The notes under the pieces were generated by a model. The model saw only the letters and a program-made list of their open reading frames with translations. It ran no database searches and was not told where the DNA came from. A program made the position numbers and the translations under genes. This document shows, one piece after another, positions 41,782-50,899 of a stretch of 63,816 nt of DNA (the stretch's first letter is position 1; each line of letters starts with the position of its first letter). The stretch spans positions 236 to 64,051 of the forward strand of contig PMHV01000029.1 in assembly GCA_003156805.1 (NCBI GenBank). The letters are read 5' to 3'. This DNA is from Acidobacteriaceae bacterium. GTDB lineage: Bacteria > Acidobacteriota > Terriglobia > Terriglobales > Acidobacteriaceae.

Positions 41782-43585
41782 CTGAATTCCGCGGCAACTC
41801 AATGACGAATGTCGTTCCCCGTCCGGGCTGGCTGCTTACGCCGATTCTTCCCTTGTGATCGCTGACCACCGACTGGGCGATGGCCAGCCCCAGTCCGGTC
41901 CCGTGCTGTTTGCTGGTGTAATAAGGAGTGAATATCCGCTCACATTCTTCCGGCGTCAAGCCCTGCCCAGTATCCGCGACCTCGATCACCACCTTGGCGT
42001 CAGCACCGCGCGTGCGCAAGGTCAGCGTCCCACCTTGTGGCATCGCATCCATCGCATTCAGCACGAGATTCGAGATCGCGCGATGCAACAATTCCGCATC
42101 GGCCGCAATCGGTTCCAGATTCGGATCCAGTTCTATCGCGCAGCGAATCGGCGAGTGTTCCTTCGATTCGAGCTGCGCTCGAAAGAGCTGCGCAATTCCC
42201 GTCATGACCGCATTGACTTGCACCGGTTGCAATTGCGGCTGCGGCATTCTGGAGAATTCGCTGAATCGGCCAACAATCGCCTTCAAGTTCGCGACCTCAG
42301 CCAGCAGGGTTTGCGAGCTCTCGCGGAAAACTTCGTCGAACTGCTCCGCACCCTGTTGCCGCGCCCGCAACAGATTTTCCACCGTAAGCTGAAGCGGGAA
42401 CAGCGGATTCTTCAGTTCGTGCGCCAGCCGCCGCGCCAGTTCGCGCCACGCGGCCACTCGCTCGGCCTGCACCAGACGTTCTTTCTGATTCAGCAATTCT
42501 TCGGTCATGCGATTGAACGACTCCGCAAGTTGCGCGAGTTCGTCGCTCCCTTGCACGTCCACACGCGCGTTCCAATGCCCTGCCGCGACCTTTCCGGCAG
42601 CGTGCGCCAGTTGTTCCACCGGCCGAGTGACGCGTGCCGCCGCCCAACTGCTCAGCAGGATCGCCAGCACGACTCCACCACCTCCGACTAAGAGCGCCAC
42701 TGAACGGATATGCCGCTTCAACTCGACATACGTCCGCCGCGAATTGCCGATCAGCAGAATCCCCAGCAGCGGACCCTCCTGCCCAGCGCTGGGTCCCTTC
42801 AGCGGAATCGCGTGGAACTCTTCATCATCGGCTTGATCCGCAGACCAGTGTACGACGGCCGTCATTTCGCGGTTATACTGCCGCACCGAGTCGATCAGAG
42901 GTTCCAGCTTTTCTGCCGGATGCGTGTGCTCCGGGGAAGTAGCCGAAGGATCGACCAGCAACTCTGGCGCAAAACGATCACCGCGATTCTGATACAGCAA
43001 GGCGCGCGTCCCAGCCGGCCAGTCCAGTCGGGAGAGAAAATTCTTATCCAGACGCTGACCGCCGATCACGGAGATTGGATGTTCGCCTACACGCGTGGTG
43101 CGGACTGCGAATAATCCCAACGCCGTGCCATCCTGCAACTCCTCCTGCTTCAGGAATGCCGGCTGCGATGGCGGCGACAAAAAAGCGGAGAACGCGTCCA
43201 TCGGATAACCGAACTTCGCCGGCCACTGCGCCGAAGAAATAATCTTGCCCTGGCTATCCACCAACTCCAGAAAATCGAGCTGATTATTCTCTGCCAGGGA
43301 TTTCGCCAAGTCAAAATAGGAGCTCGAATCGGCTGGGGTGTGACTCAGCGCGAGGGCCATGCGGGTTACGGCTTCCGACGCCGAGATGGCTTCTACTCGC
43401 CGCACAACGTCATCGCCCTGGCGGGTAAACTCGCGCCCGAACTGCGTGACCAGCGCGGACGTTCTCTCGTCCTCGGAATGCTCAAATGCACGCCGCGTTA
43501 CCGCCGATACCAGCCACGCCACTGCCGCTACAGACACGAAAACCGTCAGCGAAAACACGGCCAGCAGCTTGCGGCGAAACTTCAT
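41747..43585 (-). CDS. NtrY/NtrB-like sensor histidine kinase
   Basis: The 612-residue membrane kinase has helix 1 near residues 8-29, an extracytoplasmic sensor domain to about 290, helix 2 near 296-318, then HAMP, HisKA with His389 in ARRLAHELKNPLFP (NtrB-type) and HATPase_c (NLVLNAMDAMP, ADTGQGLTPEE, GTGLGLAIAQ). It pairs with the sigma-54 regulator downstream. Its ATG overlaps the stop of the solute-binding-protein gene (ATGA), so the protein is translationally coupled to it; the sensor domain may respond to the binding protein or its ligand. Confidence 0.92.
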   Translation of the reverse strand: MKFRRKLLAVFSLTVFVSVAAVAWLVSAVTRRAFEHSEDERTSALVTQFGREFTRQGDDVVRRVEAISASEAVTRMALALSHTPADSSSYFDLAKSLAENNQLDFLELVDSQGKIISSAQWPAKFGYPMDAFSAFLSPPSQPAFLKQEELQDGTALGLFAVRTTRVGEHPISVIGGQRLDKNFLSRLDWPAGTRALLYQNRGDRFAPELLVDPSATSPEHTHPAEKLEPLIDSVRQYNREMTAVVHWSADQADDEEFHAIPLKGPSAGQEGPLLGILLIGNSRRTYVELKRHIRSVALLVGGGGVVLAILLSSWAAARVTRPVEQLAHAAGKVAAGHWNARVDVQGSDELAQLAESFNRMTEELLNQKERLVQAERVAAWRELARRLAHELKNPLFPLQLTVENLLRARQQGAEQFDEVFRESSQTLLAEVANLKAIVGRFSEFSRMPQPQLQPVQVNAVMTGIAQLFRAQLESKEHSPIRCAIELDPNLEPIAADAELLHRAISNLVLNAMDAMPQGGTLTLRTRGADAKVVIEVADTGQGLTPEECERIFTPYYTSKQHGTGLGLAIAQSVVSDHKGRIGVSSQPGRGTTFVIELPRNSDAARDTSAQTA

Positions 43586-44952
43586 GGTTTCTCGGTTCCC
43601 AGCCACGCGTCGGCAAGATGCCAGCTTGCATCCGCGCCCGGCGCCCAGTCCTTTACTGCGGGCGATACCGCATAGCTCGCGGGAAGATGAAACAGGGGAA
43701 TCATCCGCCGCGAGGCCAGAATCGTCTGCTCGGCGTGGTATAGATCTTCCACAGAAGTTCCGTTAATTTTTGGCATCGCCACGCCTGCAACCGCCGCCAC
43801 GCCGCCGAGTGCGATCCACGGATCAGTCGATGCCAGCGGAATGCGCACCATCTGCAGAACGGCCGCAGCCGATTTCGTGGGCAGCAGGTTCAATCCCGCA
43901 TCCTTCGCGTTCAGCGCAATGCGCTCCGCGAGCAAACCTTCGATCGAATCGTTGCTATCGTAGCCGATTGTCCAATTGGGAACGATCTTAGCCAGTTCGC
44001 GTTGGTGCCGCGCACGTGGCAAATCGGCTTCCGCCGGAAACACAAATGCGTAGCCGCTCATCCAGTTAGGCAGGATACCAGCCGTTGGCTGCCCCGCACC
44101 TTGCAGCAGAACGCTGCGTATCGAAGCTCGTTCCACACCCAGCGCCAAGGCCTCGCGCAGCAACTTTTCTTCGGGCGATTGCGCTTCGCGCATAAAAGTC
44201 AGCGCTACGAGTTCCACGGGTTGTGAACTCTCAACGTCACGTCCCTCCATCGCCACGCGGTGGGCCTGCTCGGATGCAACCTCCACCAGATCCGCCTTGC
44301 CCAACTCCAGCGCGATCAGCTGATCGTGAAAGTTCTTCCCCATTTCAATTTCCACCGCATCCACAAACGCCCGGCCACGCCAGTAATTTTCCTCGGCCCG
44401 CAAAGTCAGTTTTTTGCCGGTCTGCCAATCCTCAATATGGAACGGTCCGGTTCCGCTGAGCTTGCCCGCATTCCTCTTCACGATGGCGTTGCGCCACAGG
44501 CCAAGCTCTGCGGGAACATCGCCATCAGGCGCGTCGCGCTCAATCACCACCGAGTCTCCGTCGGCGAGCACATTCCACGAGGGATTTGACGCGCGCAGGG
44601 AAGCGGCCGCGATCTCCGCCGTCAGCGCAGATCCGTCGTGAAATCTGATTCCAGGCCGCAGGCGGAACTGCCAGCGCTGGTTCCCGGGCGCCGCCTGCCA
44701 TGAAATCGCCAGCGCTGGACGTGTTCTTCCGCCGTCATCTAACGTCACCAGAGTTTCGAAAATCAGCGCCATCACATTGCGCCGTGCGAATGAATCTGCT
44801 TGTGCCGTATCCGCAGGATCGAGCGATCCTGGCGCTTCCCGTATCGCTACGTGCGCCGTGCCGCCATAAAGCGGACGCGTCGCCGCTCCCGCCAGACTCG
44901 CCGTCAATAACAGGCTACTGACCGCAAGCCATTGCCAGCCGAAACGCTTCAT
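43582..44952 (-). CDS. Periplasmic solute-binding protein (SBP_bac_5, peptide/nickel type)
   Basis: The 456-residue protein has a signal peptide (QWLAVSSLLLTASLAGAATRPL) and the family 5 pattern: GGTAHVAIREAPGSLDPAD, ALIFETLVTLDDGG, WQFRLRPGIRFHDGSALTA, SGTGPFHIEDWQTGKKLTLRA. Family members feed oligopeptide/nickel ABC importers, but no permease or ATPase gene is near. It is sandwiched between a secreted protein and a sensor kinase with overlaps of 38 and 4 nt, suggesting a signalling rather than import role. Confidence 0.87.
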   Translation of the reverse strand: MKRFGWQWLAVSSLLLTASLAGAATRPLYGGTAHVAIREAPGSLDPADTAQADSFARRNVMALIFETLVTLDDGGRTRPALAISWQAAPGNQRWQFRLRPGIRFHDGSALTAEIAAASLRASNPSWNVLADGDSVVIERDAPDGDVPAELGLWRNAIVKRNAGKLSGTGPFHIEDWQTGKKLTLRAEENYWRGRAFVDAVEIEMGKNFHDQLIALELGKADLVEVASEQAHRVAMEGRDVESSQPVELVALTFMREAQSPEEKLLREALALGVERASIRSVLLQGAGQPTAGILPNWMSGYAFVFPAEADLPRARHQRELAKIVPNWTIGYDSNDSIEGLLAERIALNAKDAGLNLLPTKSAAAVLQMVRIPLASTDPWIALGGVAAVAGVAMPKINGTSVEDLYHAEQTILASRRMIPLFHLPASYAVSPAVKDWAPGADASWHLADAWLGTEKP

Positions 44953-46198
44953 AATCGCCCATCTTTCGATTTCGCGTGACCACAATCGCGGTATCGCCTT
45001 TGCCTTCCGTCCACAGCGCGGTAATCTCGCCGGGAAAATCCAACGCTGCGCTCACCGGAACCGGATCGCGATCGGGAAACTCATAGGCTCGCATCGAATC
45101 TGCGTCATTGCTGCCGGCACCTGCCGCCAGCAGCTGCCAGCCCGACGAGCACAATGTTTTCACGCTGGCGATGTCGCTGCCCCATCCCAGCTTCGCTGCC
45201 TGATCGCTTACGCCATCGACGAAGTGAGTCTGACCATCGGTTCCGGCAAACAGCCACAGCACGTACTTTTCCCGGGGCAGTGGCGCTGCCGAATAAAACT
45301 TTCCCAGAGTCGTTAGTTTTCCAACGCCGGGCGCCAGCGCTCCGGTAAAGAAATTTCTCGTTGCCGCATAGAACGCGGCCAGTTGCGGCGCCGACGCTGG
45401 CGGCGCTCCGACGGCGGGAAAGCTCACCGGATTCGTTGCCACCAGCGGCCACGGGTCGTCGCTGTCGCGGCAACTCAAACTCAACGGCATCGCCGTCGTG
45501 CTGCGGCAGAACACGCCCGGCAGATAAACATCCAGCAAATGATCTTTCGCCGCGATCAGCCGCCCGCGCATGTCGCGCGACCACGGCCGCACATGTGCAA
45601 TCGCGAGAACCTGTTCTTGTTGCCACTTCGCGTTCTGCATCCGGTAGAGGGCAACTTTTTCCGGATCAAGCACTGCCATGTAAGTAGGTGCGGCGCTTTC
45701 TTGCAGTACGGCAACATCCAGGATGCGGTCTTCCTGCGCCCACAGCGGAGTCTTGCGTATCGTAACCGGCATCGCTTCGTGCGCAAACGCAACTCCCTCC
45801 GCCCGCGCAACGGAGACCATCACCACAGCCGCTTCACCCGCTCCTTGACGAATCTCAGCAATCCACAAGTAGAACTGCGCATTCTCCGAGAGCGACACCG
45901 CCACGAACGCCGCTGCCTGCTCAGGATTCACCAATCGCAATCCAGCCGCCTCCAGATCGGCGCGCAGCGCGCCGGATGCCGCGTCGGTATCCTTCTTGGA
46001 TAAAGAAGAGCGGTTCTCCACCGTCAGCGCCGCGGCTCCCGGTCCTGTCACCGCGGCAATCTTTCGCGCCAGTTGTTGTGCAGGCTCATCCCAGTCGCTG
46101 ACACCCGCGACTGCCAAGCGGAAGGGAATGAAACAGAAAACCAAGGCCGCTAGTAGAAGCGACAAGCGCGGTGCGCAGCTGGGAGTGTGATCGAACAT
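44915..46198 (-). CDS. Exported protein of unknown function, first gene of the kinase/SBP operon
   Basis: The 427-residue protein has a signal peptide (APRLSLLLAALVFCFIPFRLAVAG) and no family I recognise. After it comes a region with ALTVENRSSLSKKD (beta-alpha pattern as in CsgG/LpoB-like domains, uncertain), then blocks with WIAEIRQGAGEAAVVMVSV, AVLDPEKVALYRM and several WD-like strands (YVLWLFAGTDGQTHFVDGV), giving a propeller-like texture. The start is the ATG of MFDHTPS; an earlier frame extension has no support. It overlaps the next gene by 38 nt. Confidence 0.7.
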   Translation of the reverse strand: MFDHTPSCAPRLSLLLAALVFCFIPFRLAVAGVSDWDEPAQQLARKIAAVTGPGAAALTVENRSSLSKKDTDAASGALRADLEAAGLRLVNPEQAAAFVAVSLSENAQFYLWIAEIRQGAGEAAVVMVSVARAEGVAFAHEAMPVTIRKTPLWAQEDRILDVAVLQESAAPTYMAVLDPEKVALYRMQNAKWQQEQVLAIAHVRPWSRDMRGRLIAAKDHLLDVYLPGVFCRSTTAMPLSLSCRDSDDPWPLVATNPVSFPAVGAPPASAPQLAAFYAATRNFFTGALAPGVGKLTTLGKFYSAAPLPREKYVLWLFAGTDGQTHFVDGVSDQAAKLGWGSDIASVKTLCSSGWQLLAAGAGSNDADSMRAYEFPDRDPVPVSAALDFPGEITALWTEGKGDTAIVVTRNRKMGDYEAFRLAMACGQ

Positions 46199-46331
46199 TC
46201 CCGGCGCGAGCACATTTCGATGGGCTGAATCTGGAATAGGCGAATTATAAATCGCATCGCACATGGCTCGGGCCGCCGCAGCCGGTACTGTTTGGAGTCT
46301 GGCCTGCTTCTCCGTGTCTTGTTTGGTTGCA

Positions 46332-46368
46332 TGCGGCCGGCCTGGCTCTGCAAGCCGAACCGGCCGCA
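46332..46368. terminator. Possible transcription-terminator hairpin between the SPFH gene and the exported-protein gene
   Basis: A perfect 9-bp stem TGCGGCCGG / CCGGCCGCA with an extended inner GGCT/AGCC pairing lies just after the SPFH stop. No T-run follows on the minus strand, so an attenuator or protein-dependent site is as likely as a terminator. Confidence 0.4.
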
Positions 46369-46384
46369 CCCTGCTGGTGAAAAA

Positions 46385-47716
46385 TTACCTCGGCTGCGGG
46401 TCCGCCTGATTGCTCTGGTTCGCCGTGTTCATGCTGCGAAGCACATCATTCGCGAAAAAGAACTTGCCGTCGGCGGGAACCATCATGATCTGCAACTTAT
46501 CCGAGAGCCGCTCGGCCACAATTTTGTTGATCAGCAGAGGATTCTGCTTCAAGACCGCCGCCTCACCCTGCATGCGTTCGGCATCCGCCGCTGCCGTCAC
46601 CCGGATGCGCTGGGCCTCGGCATCCGCCAGCAACTTGCGCCGCTCGGTCTCGGCTTTGCTGTCGATCACCTTGGCTTGCGCCTCCGCTTCCGCATTCTGA
46701 ATGGTGGCTTCCTTGCGCGCCTGCGCCTCCAGCCGGCTCTGCTCGATCTGTTTTTGCTTGAGCGGCAGCGTATATTGCATTGCGTCCGATTCGCCCTTCG
46801 CCTGCAGAACGTGGACTTGCGCCTCGCCTTCCGCTTGTTTGATCTGCTGTACCTTCGTTGCTTCGGCTTCGAGTTCGGCGATGCGCACTTGTTTGCCCTT
46901 CAGTTCCGTCTCCACACTCATGCGATCGTTTTCCTGCTCTTTCAAGAGCAAGGTTTCCAATCCTTGGGCATACTCCGGCGGCAACTGAATGTCTCTCAGC
47001 ATCACTTCCTTCACCACAATCCCATCCGCAGCCAGTTTCTGCGTGATCATCCCCGCCGCTCGCTGACGCACCTCCTCGCGCTTCGCCGAGAAAACATCGC
47101 GCATCGTATAGTTCGGCACCAGTTCCCGCCACACGCTCGCCACAGTCGGCGGAACGATTTCCTTTTCCACCGGACGCGGCAAGTTGCCCTGAATGTAATC
47201 CAGCTTCTTCGGATCCAGCCGGTACCGCACCGTGATGGCCAAGCCCAAGGCCAATCCTTCTTTCGCCTGCACATCCATGAGCTGCGTTTTCATGGTCGTA
47301 GGCGCCGACGCGGCCTTCCCGTCTTCCGATGCTCTAGTTTCTGATGCCCCAGTCGTGAAAACCTGATCGCGCGTGTCGAACAGCGCGACATCTTCCACCA
47401 GCGGCATCACCACATGCGCTCCCGGATATAGCGTCCCCGGCAGCGTTCCGCTCAACTGGCTTACTCGCACTCCTGCCATGCCGCTTGGCACCACCACAAT
47501 GCTGAAGGCCACCAAAAGCGGTCCCCATGCCAATAGAACCAGCGCCAGCGAGGTTCGCCAGCGCAGGCGCGGCGGCACTGCCGGTACTGTTCCGCCCGGC
47601 GCAGCCAGTGCCTGCCGGTACAACACTTCGCGATACAGATCGTAGGTGAGAATGCACACGGCCGCGAAGATCATTCCAAGGCCGCCCGTAATCAGCAAAT
47701 ACCTCAATGCCAGCAT
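46385..47716 (-). CDS. SPFH/Band 7 domain protein (prohibitin/flotillin-like)
   Basis: The 443-residue protein has two N-terminal membrane helices (about residues 8-26 and 55-78), then an SPFH domain (MAGVRVSQLSGTLPGTLYPG, RDQVFTTGAS, KEGLALGLAITVRYRLDP) and a long Ala/Glu/Gln-rich coiled coil (EAEAQAKVIDSKAETERRK). SPFH proteins form oligomeric rings that organise membrane microdomains and regulate proteases. It follows a 58-residue membrane protein on the same strand, and is probably co-transcribed with it from the candidate sigma-54 promoter. Confidence 0.88.
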   Translation of the reverse strand: MLALRYLLITGGLGMIFAAVCILTYDLYREVLYRQALAAPGGTVPAVPPRLRWRTSLALVLLAWGPLLVAFSIVVVPSGMAGVRVSQLSGTLPGTLYPGAHVVMPLVEDVALFDTRDQVFTTGASETRASEDGKAASAPTTMKTQLMDVQAKEGLALGLAITVRYRLDPKKLDYIQGNLPRPVEKEIVPPTVASVWRELVPNYTMRDVFSAKREEVRQRAAGMITQKLAADGIVVKEVMLRDIQLPPEYAQGLETLLLKEQENDRMSVETELKGKQVRIAELEAEATKVQQIKQAEGEAQVHVLQAKGESDAMQYTLPLKQKQIEQSRLEAQARKEATIQNAEAEAQAKVIDSKAETERRKLLADAEAQRIRVTAAADAERMQGEAAVLKQNPLLINKIVAERLSDKLQIMMVPADGKFFFANDVLRSMNTANQSNQADPQPR

Positions 47717-47750
47717 CGTCGTTCTCCTTTAGACTTCTTCAAGCTGCGCC

Positions 47751-47927
47751 TCAGCGCTTTTGCCCTGTTTTTGCCGGCACCGTCTGCCGGACATGTTGCC
47801 GAACACGCTGCCGGACGAAGAACAGCCGGAACACTTGCCCAAAAATCAGCTCCTCCGCCAGCAATGCGATTGCCAGAGAAAAGACCATCCCCGCAACAAC
47901 TGCTATGAATGTGATTGCCGTTTGCAT
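47751..47927 (-). CDS. Small membrane protein, 58 residues, upstream of the SPFH gene
   Basis: The frame runs ATG to TGA. It encodes a hydrophobic helix (TFIAVVAGMVFSLAIALLAE), then ELIFGQVFRLFF and a basic tail (VRQRVRQHVRQTVPAKTGQ). An AGGGGAA box precedes the ATG. It lies 34 nt upstream of the SPFH gene on the same strand. The helix plus amphipathic basic tail looks like a membrane-associated regulator. The family is not recognised. Confidence 0.6.
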   Translation of the reverse strand: MQTAITFIAVVAGMVFSLAIALLAEELIFGQVFRLFFVRQRVRQHVRQTVPAKTGQKR

Positions 47928-47978
47928 ACTCGTTTCCCCTTTGTTTCATCGCCGCCATGCTTTACGCAGACCTGTATT

Positions 47979-47993
47979 GCAAGATGAAAGCCA
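47979..47993 (-). promoter_or_regulatory. Candidate sigma-54 promoter
   Basis: On the minus strand the sequence reads TGGCTTTCATCTTGCAA. This matches the sigma-54 consensus TGGCAC-N5-TTGCA at the key -24 GG and -12 GC positions with correct spacing. It lies 52 nt upstream of the 58-residue protein start. A sigma-54 activator is encoded 6 kb downstream. Confidence 0.45.
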
Positions 47994-48166
47994 GACCATA
48001 TGTCCTCAGCAACAAGCGACTTAAGAGTTAGATTCCAAGGCGCACCTGTGGCGCTGAAACCACACCGTGTCGCTCCTGACACACGACTGAGACTGCAGGA
48101 AGTCAATCAGACACGCTTGCCCTCTGCCGTTGACTTCGGTCTCTTCCGCTCGTATCGTTCCGCCCT

Positions 48167-49252
48167 ATGAACGTCGTCAAAGCCACCCGACAATTCGAAG
48201 ACTGGCTAGGCAAACGCACCCGCATCGTTAAGAAAGACCTTCGCCTCAAGCATGCCAGCATGAAGGCGGAACTCTTCCCATTTCTCCGCGCCACTTACTA
48301 CCGGTGGGCGCAAGTATGGCCCAAGGTTTGTCCCGACTTGGCCAAGGCTCCGCATGTTCTTGCGGTCGGCGATCTTCACGTGGAAAATTTCGGCACCTGG
48401 CGCGACATTGAAGGCCGCCTCATCTGGGGCGTTAACGATTTCGACGAAGCGTGGCCCTTGGCTTATACCAACGATCTGGTGCGTGTGGCTGTCAGCGCGC
48501 ATCTCGCTGCCGAGGCCGGACGCGTTGCCCTCAAGCCCGCCGAAATCTGTACCGCGATCCTCGAGGGCTATCGCGAAGCGATACGCGCACAAGGCCAGCC
48601 CTTCGTACTCGGCGAAAGCCATAAGTGGCTCCGCCTTATCGCGGAAAGCGAGCTTCGCGATCCCATCCATTTCTGGCAGAAAATGGATGCACTCCCCACC
48701 CTGAAGGGAGAGTGCCCGGTCAGCGCCATCGATGCTCTCGAACATCTCATGCCCGCTCCGGGAGTTCCGTATCGTCTCGCACCCCGCGTCGCCGGCCTCG
48801 GCAGCCTCGGCCACGCCCGCTATGTTGCCATCGCCGATTGGCACGGCGCCCGAATCGCCCGCGAAGCCAAGGCGCTCGTCGCCTCTGCTTCCTATTGGGC
48901 TCAGGGTGACGGCGAGCCCGCCGAAATTCTCTACCAGACCATCATCAACCGCGCCGTTCGTTGCCCCGATCCTTTTGTTCAGCTGCGCGGGCGCTGGATC
49001 GTCCGCCGCCTGGGTCCGCACTGTTCACGCATTGAACTTGCCACCCTCCGCGCCTCCGGCGCCGAGCTTCGTCTGCTCCGTGCCATGGGCTGGGAAACCG
49101 CCAACATCCATCTCGGCGCCAAGTCCGCACGCAAACCCATCCTCCGCCATCTGGAAAAACAACCAGAGAAGTGGTTGCACGAAGCTGCTACCGCCATGCG
49201 CGAAACCGTTCGCGAGGATTGGGAATTCTGGAAGAAGAATGGTTATAGCTAA
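48167..49252 (+). CDS. DUF2252 family protein
   Basis: The 361-residue protein shows the DUF2252 core: VGDLHVENFGTWRDIEGRL and NDFDEAWPLAYTNDLVRVAVS, a kinase/aminoglycoside-phosphotransferase-like fold. No biochemical function is established for the family. The HxEN and DFD motifs are present. It is divergent from the SPFH/small membrane protein unit and is followed by a palindromic repeat. Confidence 0.88.
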   Translation: MNVVKATRQFEDWLGKRTRIVKKDLRLKHASMKAELFPFLRATYYRWAQVWPKVCPDLAKAPHVLAVGDLHVENFGTWRDIEGRLIWGVNDFDEAWPLAYTNDLVRVAVSAHLAAEAGRVALKPAEICTAILEGYREAIRAQGQPFVLGESHKWLRLIAESELRDPIHFWQKMDALPTLKGECPVSAIDALEHLMPAPGVPYRLAPRVAGLGSLGHARYVAIADWHGARIAREAKALVASASYWAQGDGEPAEILYQTIINRAVRCPDPFVQLRGRWIVRRLGPHCSRIELATLRASGAELRLLRAMGWETANIHLGAKSARKPILRHLEKQPEKWLHEAATAMRETVREDWEFWKKNGYS

Positions 49253-49278
49253 TCGCGGCCGAAAAAACATCTACTGCC

Positions 49279-49347
49279 ACCACGGAGACACAAAGACACG
49301 GAGAAAACCAAAATAAGGCTTCTCCGTGTCTCTGTGTCTCCATCGTG
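49279..49347. repeat. Palindromic intergenic repeat, second member of the CACGGAGACAC family
   Basis: Inverted arms (left CCACGGAGACACAAAGACAC, right GTGTCTCTGTGTCTCC) of about 28 bp enclose a short A-rich loop. The same motif builds the repeat at 9451-9575. It lies between the DUF2252 gene and the sigma-factor gene and could act as a terminator. Confidence 0.75.
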
Positions 49348-49517
49348 AAATCGCTCCGTCGGTCATCGCGACTGCTTGCAGCGAGTGTCGCTAGCTGCTA
49401 TGGTTTCGCGGCAGAGTGAGCCGGGATCACCGCGCAAGGCCATCGCCAGGAACGGGTTGGCCGCGGTCAAATCCATTCGGCCTTTTCGCACGTACTTTAA
49501 CCAGGAAGAGATCGCAT

Positions 49518-50072
49518 TTGTCGAGTCCGGAACGACAAAGCGTTGCGCCGGATCTGGCCATGGTGACGGGTCTGAAATCCGGCGATCAGAGCGCCATGGC
49601 AGCGCTCTACGATCGCTATTCTTCCATTGTGTATTCGGTCGCGTTGCGCGTGCTGGGCGATACGGGGGCCGCCGAAGATGTGCTGCAAGAAGTCTTCTTG
49701 CAGCTTTGGCGCAATCCCGGCGCCTTCGACGCCGCCCGCGGCAGTCTGGGGGCATGGCTGGCCGTGATCACGCGTAATCGCGCTATCGACTCCCTCAGAA
49801 AACGCCGTCCGGAAACCGATATCGAGGATGTGGTTCTCTCGGTAGCGCCCGATCTCGCCGGCGATGCCGAGCGTTCCCGCGCCGCGGAAAAAGTTCGCGG
49901 AGTGCTCGTCGCCATGCCCGCGCCCCAGCGCAGCGCCCTCGAGATGGCGTACTTTGAGGGCATGAGCCACTCGGAGATCGCCGACAAAACCGGGGAGCCG
50001 CTGGGCACCATCAAGACTAGAATTCGTTCCGGCTTGATCGCCTTGCGAAAGGCGTTTCAGACTGCGCAGTGA
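49518..50072 (+). CDS. ECF-type RNA polymerase sigma factor (SigK/RskA-type)
   Basis: The 184-residue sigma-70 family protein has region 2 (YSSIVYSVALRVLGDTGAAE, DVLQEVFLQLWRNP) and region 4 (MAYFEGMSHSEIADKTGEPL, TIKTRIRSGLIALRK). The start is proposed at a TTG with AGGAAGAG upstream; this gives the usual N-terminal length before DLAMVTGLKSGDQSAM. An ATG at 49560 is an alternative. The next gene encodes its anti-sigma factor. Confidence 0.85.
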   Translation: MSSPERQSVAPDLAMVTGLKSGDQSAMAALYDRYSSIVYSVALRVLGDTGAAEDVLQEVFLQLWRNPGAFDAARGSLGAWLAVITRNRAIDSLRKRRPETDIEDVVLSVAPDLAGDAERSRAAEKVRGVLVAMPAPQRSALEMAYFEGMSHSEIADKTGEPLGTIKTRIRSGLIALRKAFQTAQ

Positions 50073-50122
50073 AACAGTGAAGTGGATTGTCAGCCAGAGC
50101 CAGGTATAACGCAACGCCGAAC

Positions 50123-50899
50123 ATGAGCGCGCACGAACAATTCGCCGAGGATCTCGCACTCTACGCGCTGAACGCGCTCTCTGGAGCAGACCGCGCGTCG
50201 CTCGAACAGCATCTCGCGGCTTGCCCTGCTTGCCGCCTTGAACTCGATCAACTCCGCGGCGACGGAGCATTGCTAGCACTCTCCACCACCGGCCCTCGGC
50301 CTCCGCAGCGTTCTCGCCAGCGCCTGCTCGACGCCGTCGCCCGCGAACCGCGTGTGCTCGCAGCTCTGCCTCGCTCGGCCCGGCACCGCTCCTGGTGGGG
50401 GTTCTTAGGATGGGCCGCGACCGCGGCCGTGCTCCTGTTCGCGGCGTCGTTGTGGAAAGAAAACATAGTCCTCCAGCAGACTCTAACCTCCGCCGATGCC
50501 CAGGCCGCACGCAACGCACGCGATCTCGACGAACTCCGGAAGATCGCCGCACCCATCCTCGAGCCGGCCGCCATGCACGTCACTCTTGTCGCGGCCAAGA
50601 CACCGCCCCAGCCGCAAGGCAAAGCATTTTATCTGCGCAACCGCGGCAGCCTGGTCTTCCTCGCCAACAACATGCCCATGCTTCCGCCGCAGAAGGCCTA
50701 TGAACTCTGGCTGATTCCCGTCACCGGCGCGCCCATTCCGGCGGGCATGTTCAAACCCGATGCTCATGGCAGCGCCACCGTCGTGGACCCGCCGCTGCCC
50801 CCGGGCGCCGAGGCCAAAGCTTTTGCCATTACCGTGGAGAATGAATCCGGCTCTTCCGTTCCCACCATGCCTATCGTCATGATGGGAGCGGGAGAGTAG
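50123..50899 (+). CDS. RskA-like anti-sigma factor
   Basis: The 258-residue protein has an N-terminal zinc-binding anti-sigma domain (EQHLAACPACRLEL, His-x3-Cys-x2-Cys), a single membrane helix (about residues 96-112, GFLGWAATAAVLLFAAS) and an extracytoplasmic RskA C-terminal domain (FYLRNRGSLVFLANNMP, YELWLIPVTGAPIPAGMF). It would hold the sigma factor at the membrane until released by proteolysis. It starts 50 nt after the sigma gene. Confidence 0.88.
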   Translation: MSAHEQFAEDLALYALNALSGADRASLEQHLAACPACRLELDQLRGDGALLALSTTGPRPPQRSRQRLLDAVAREPRVLAALPRSARHRSWWGFLGWAATAAVLLFAASLWKENIVLQQTLTSADAQAARNARDLDELRKIAAPILEPAAMHVTLVAAKTPPQPQGKAFYLRNRGSLVFLANNMPMLPPQKAYELWLIPVTGAPIPAGMFKPDAHGSATVVDPPLPPGAEAKAFAITVENESGSSVPTMPIVMMGAGE

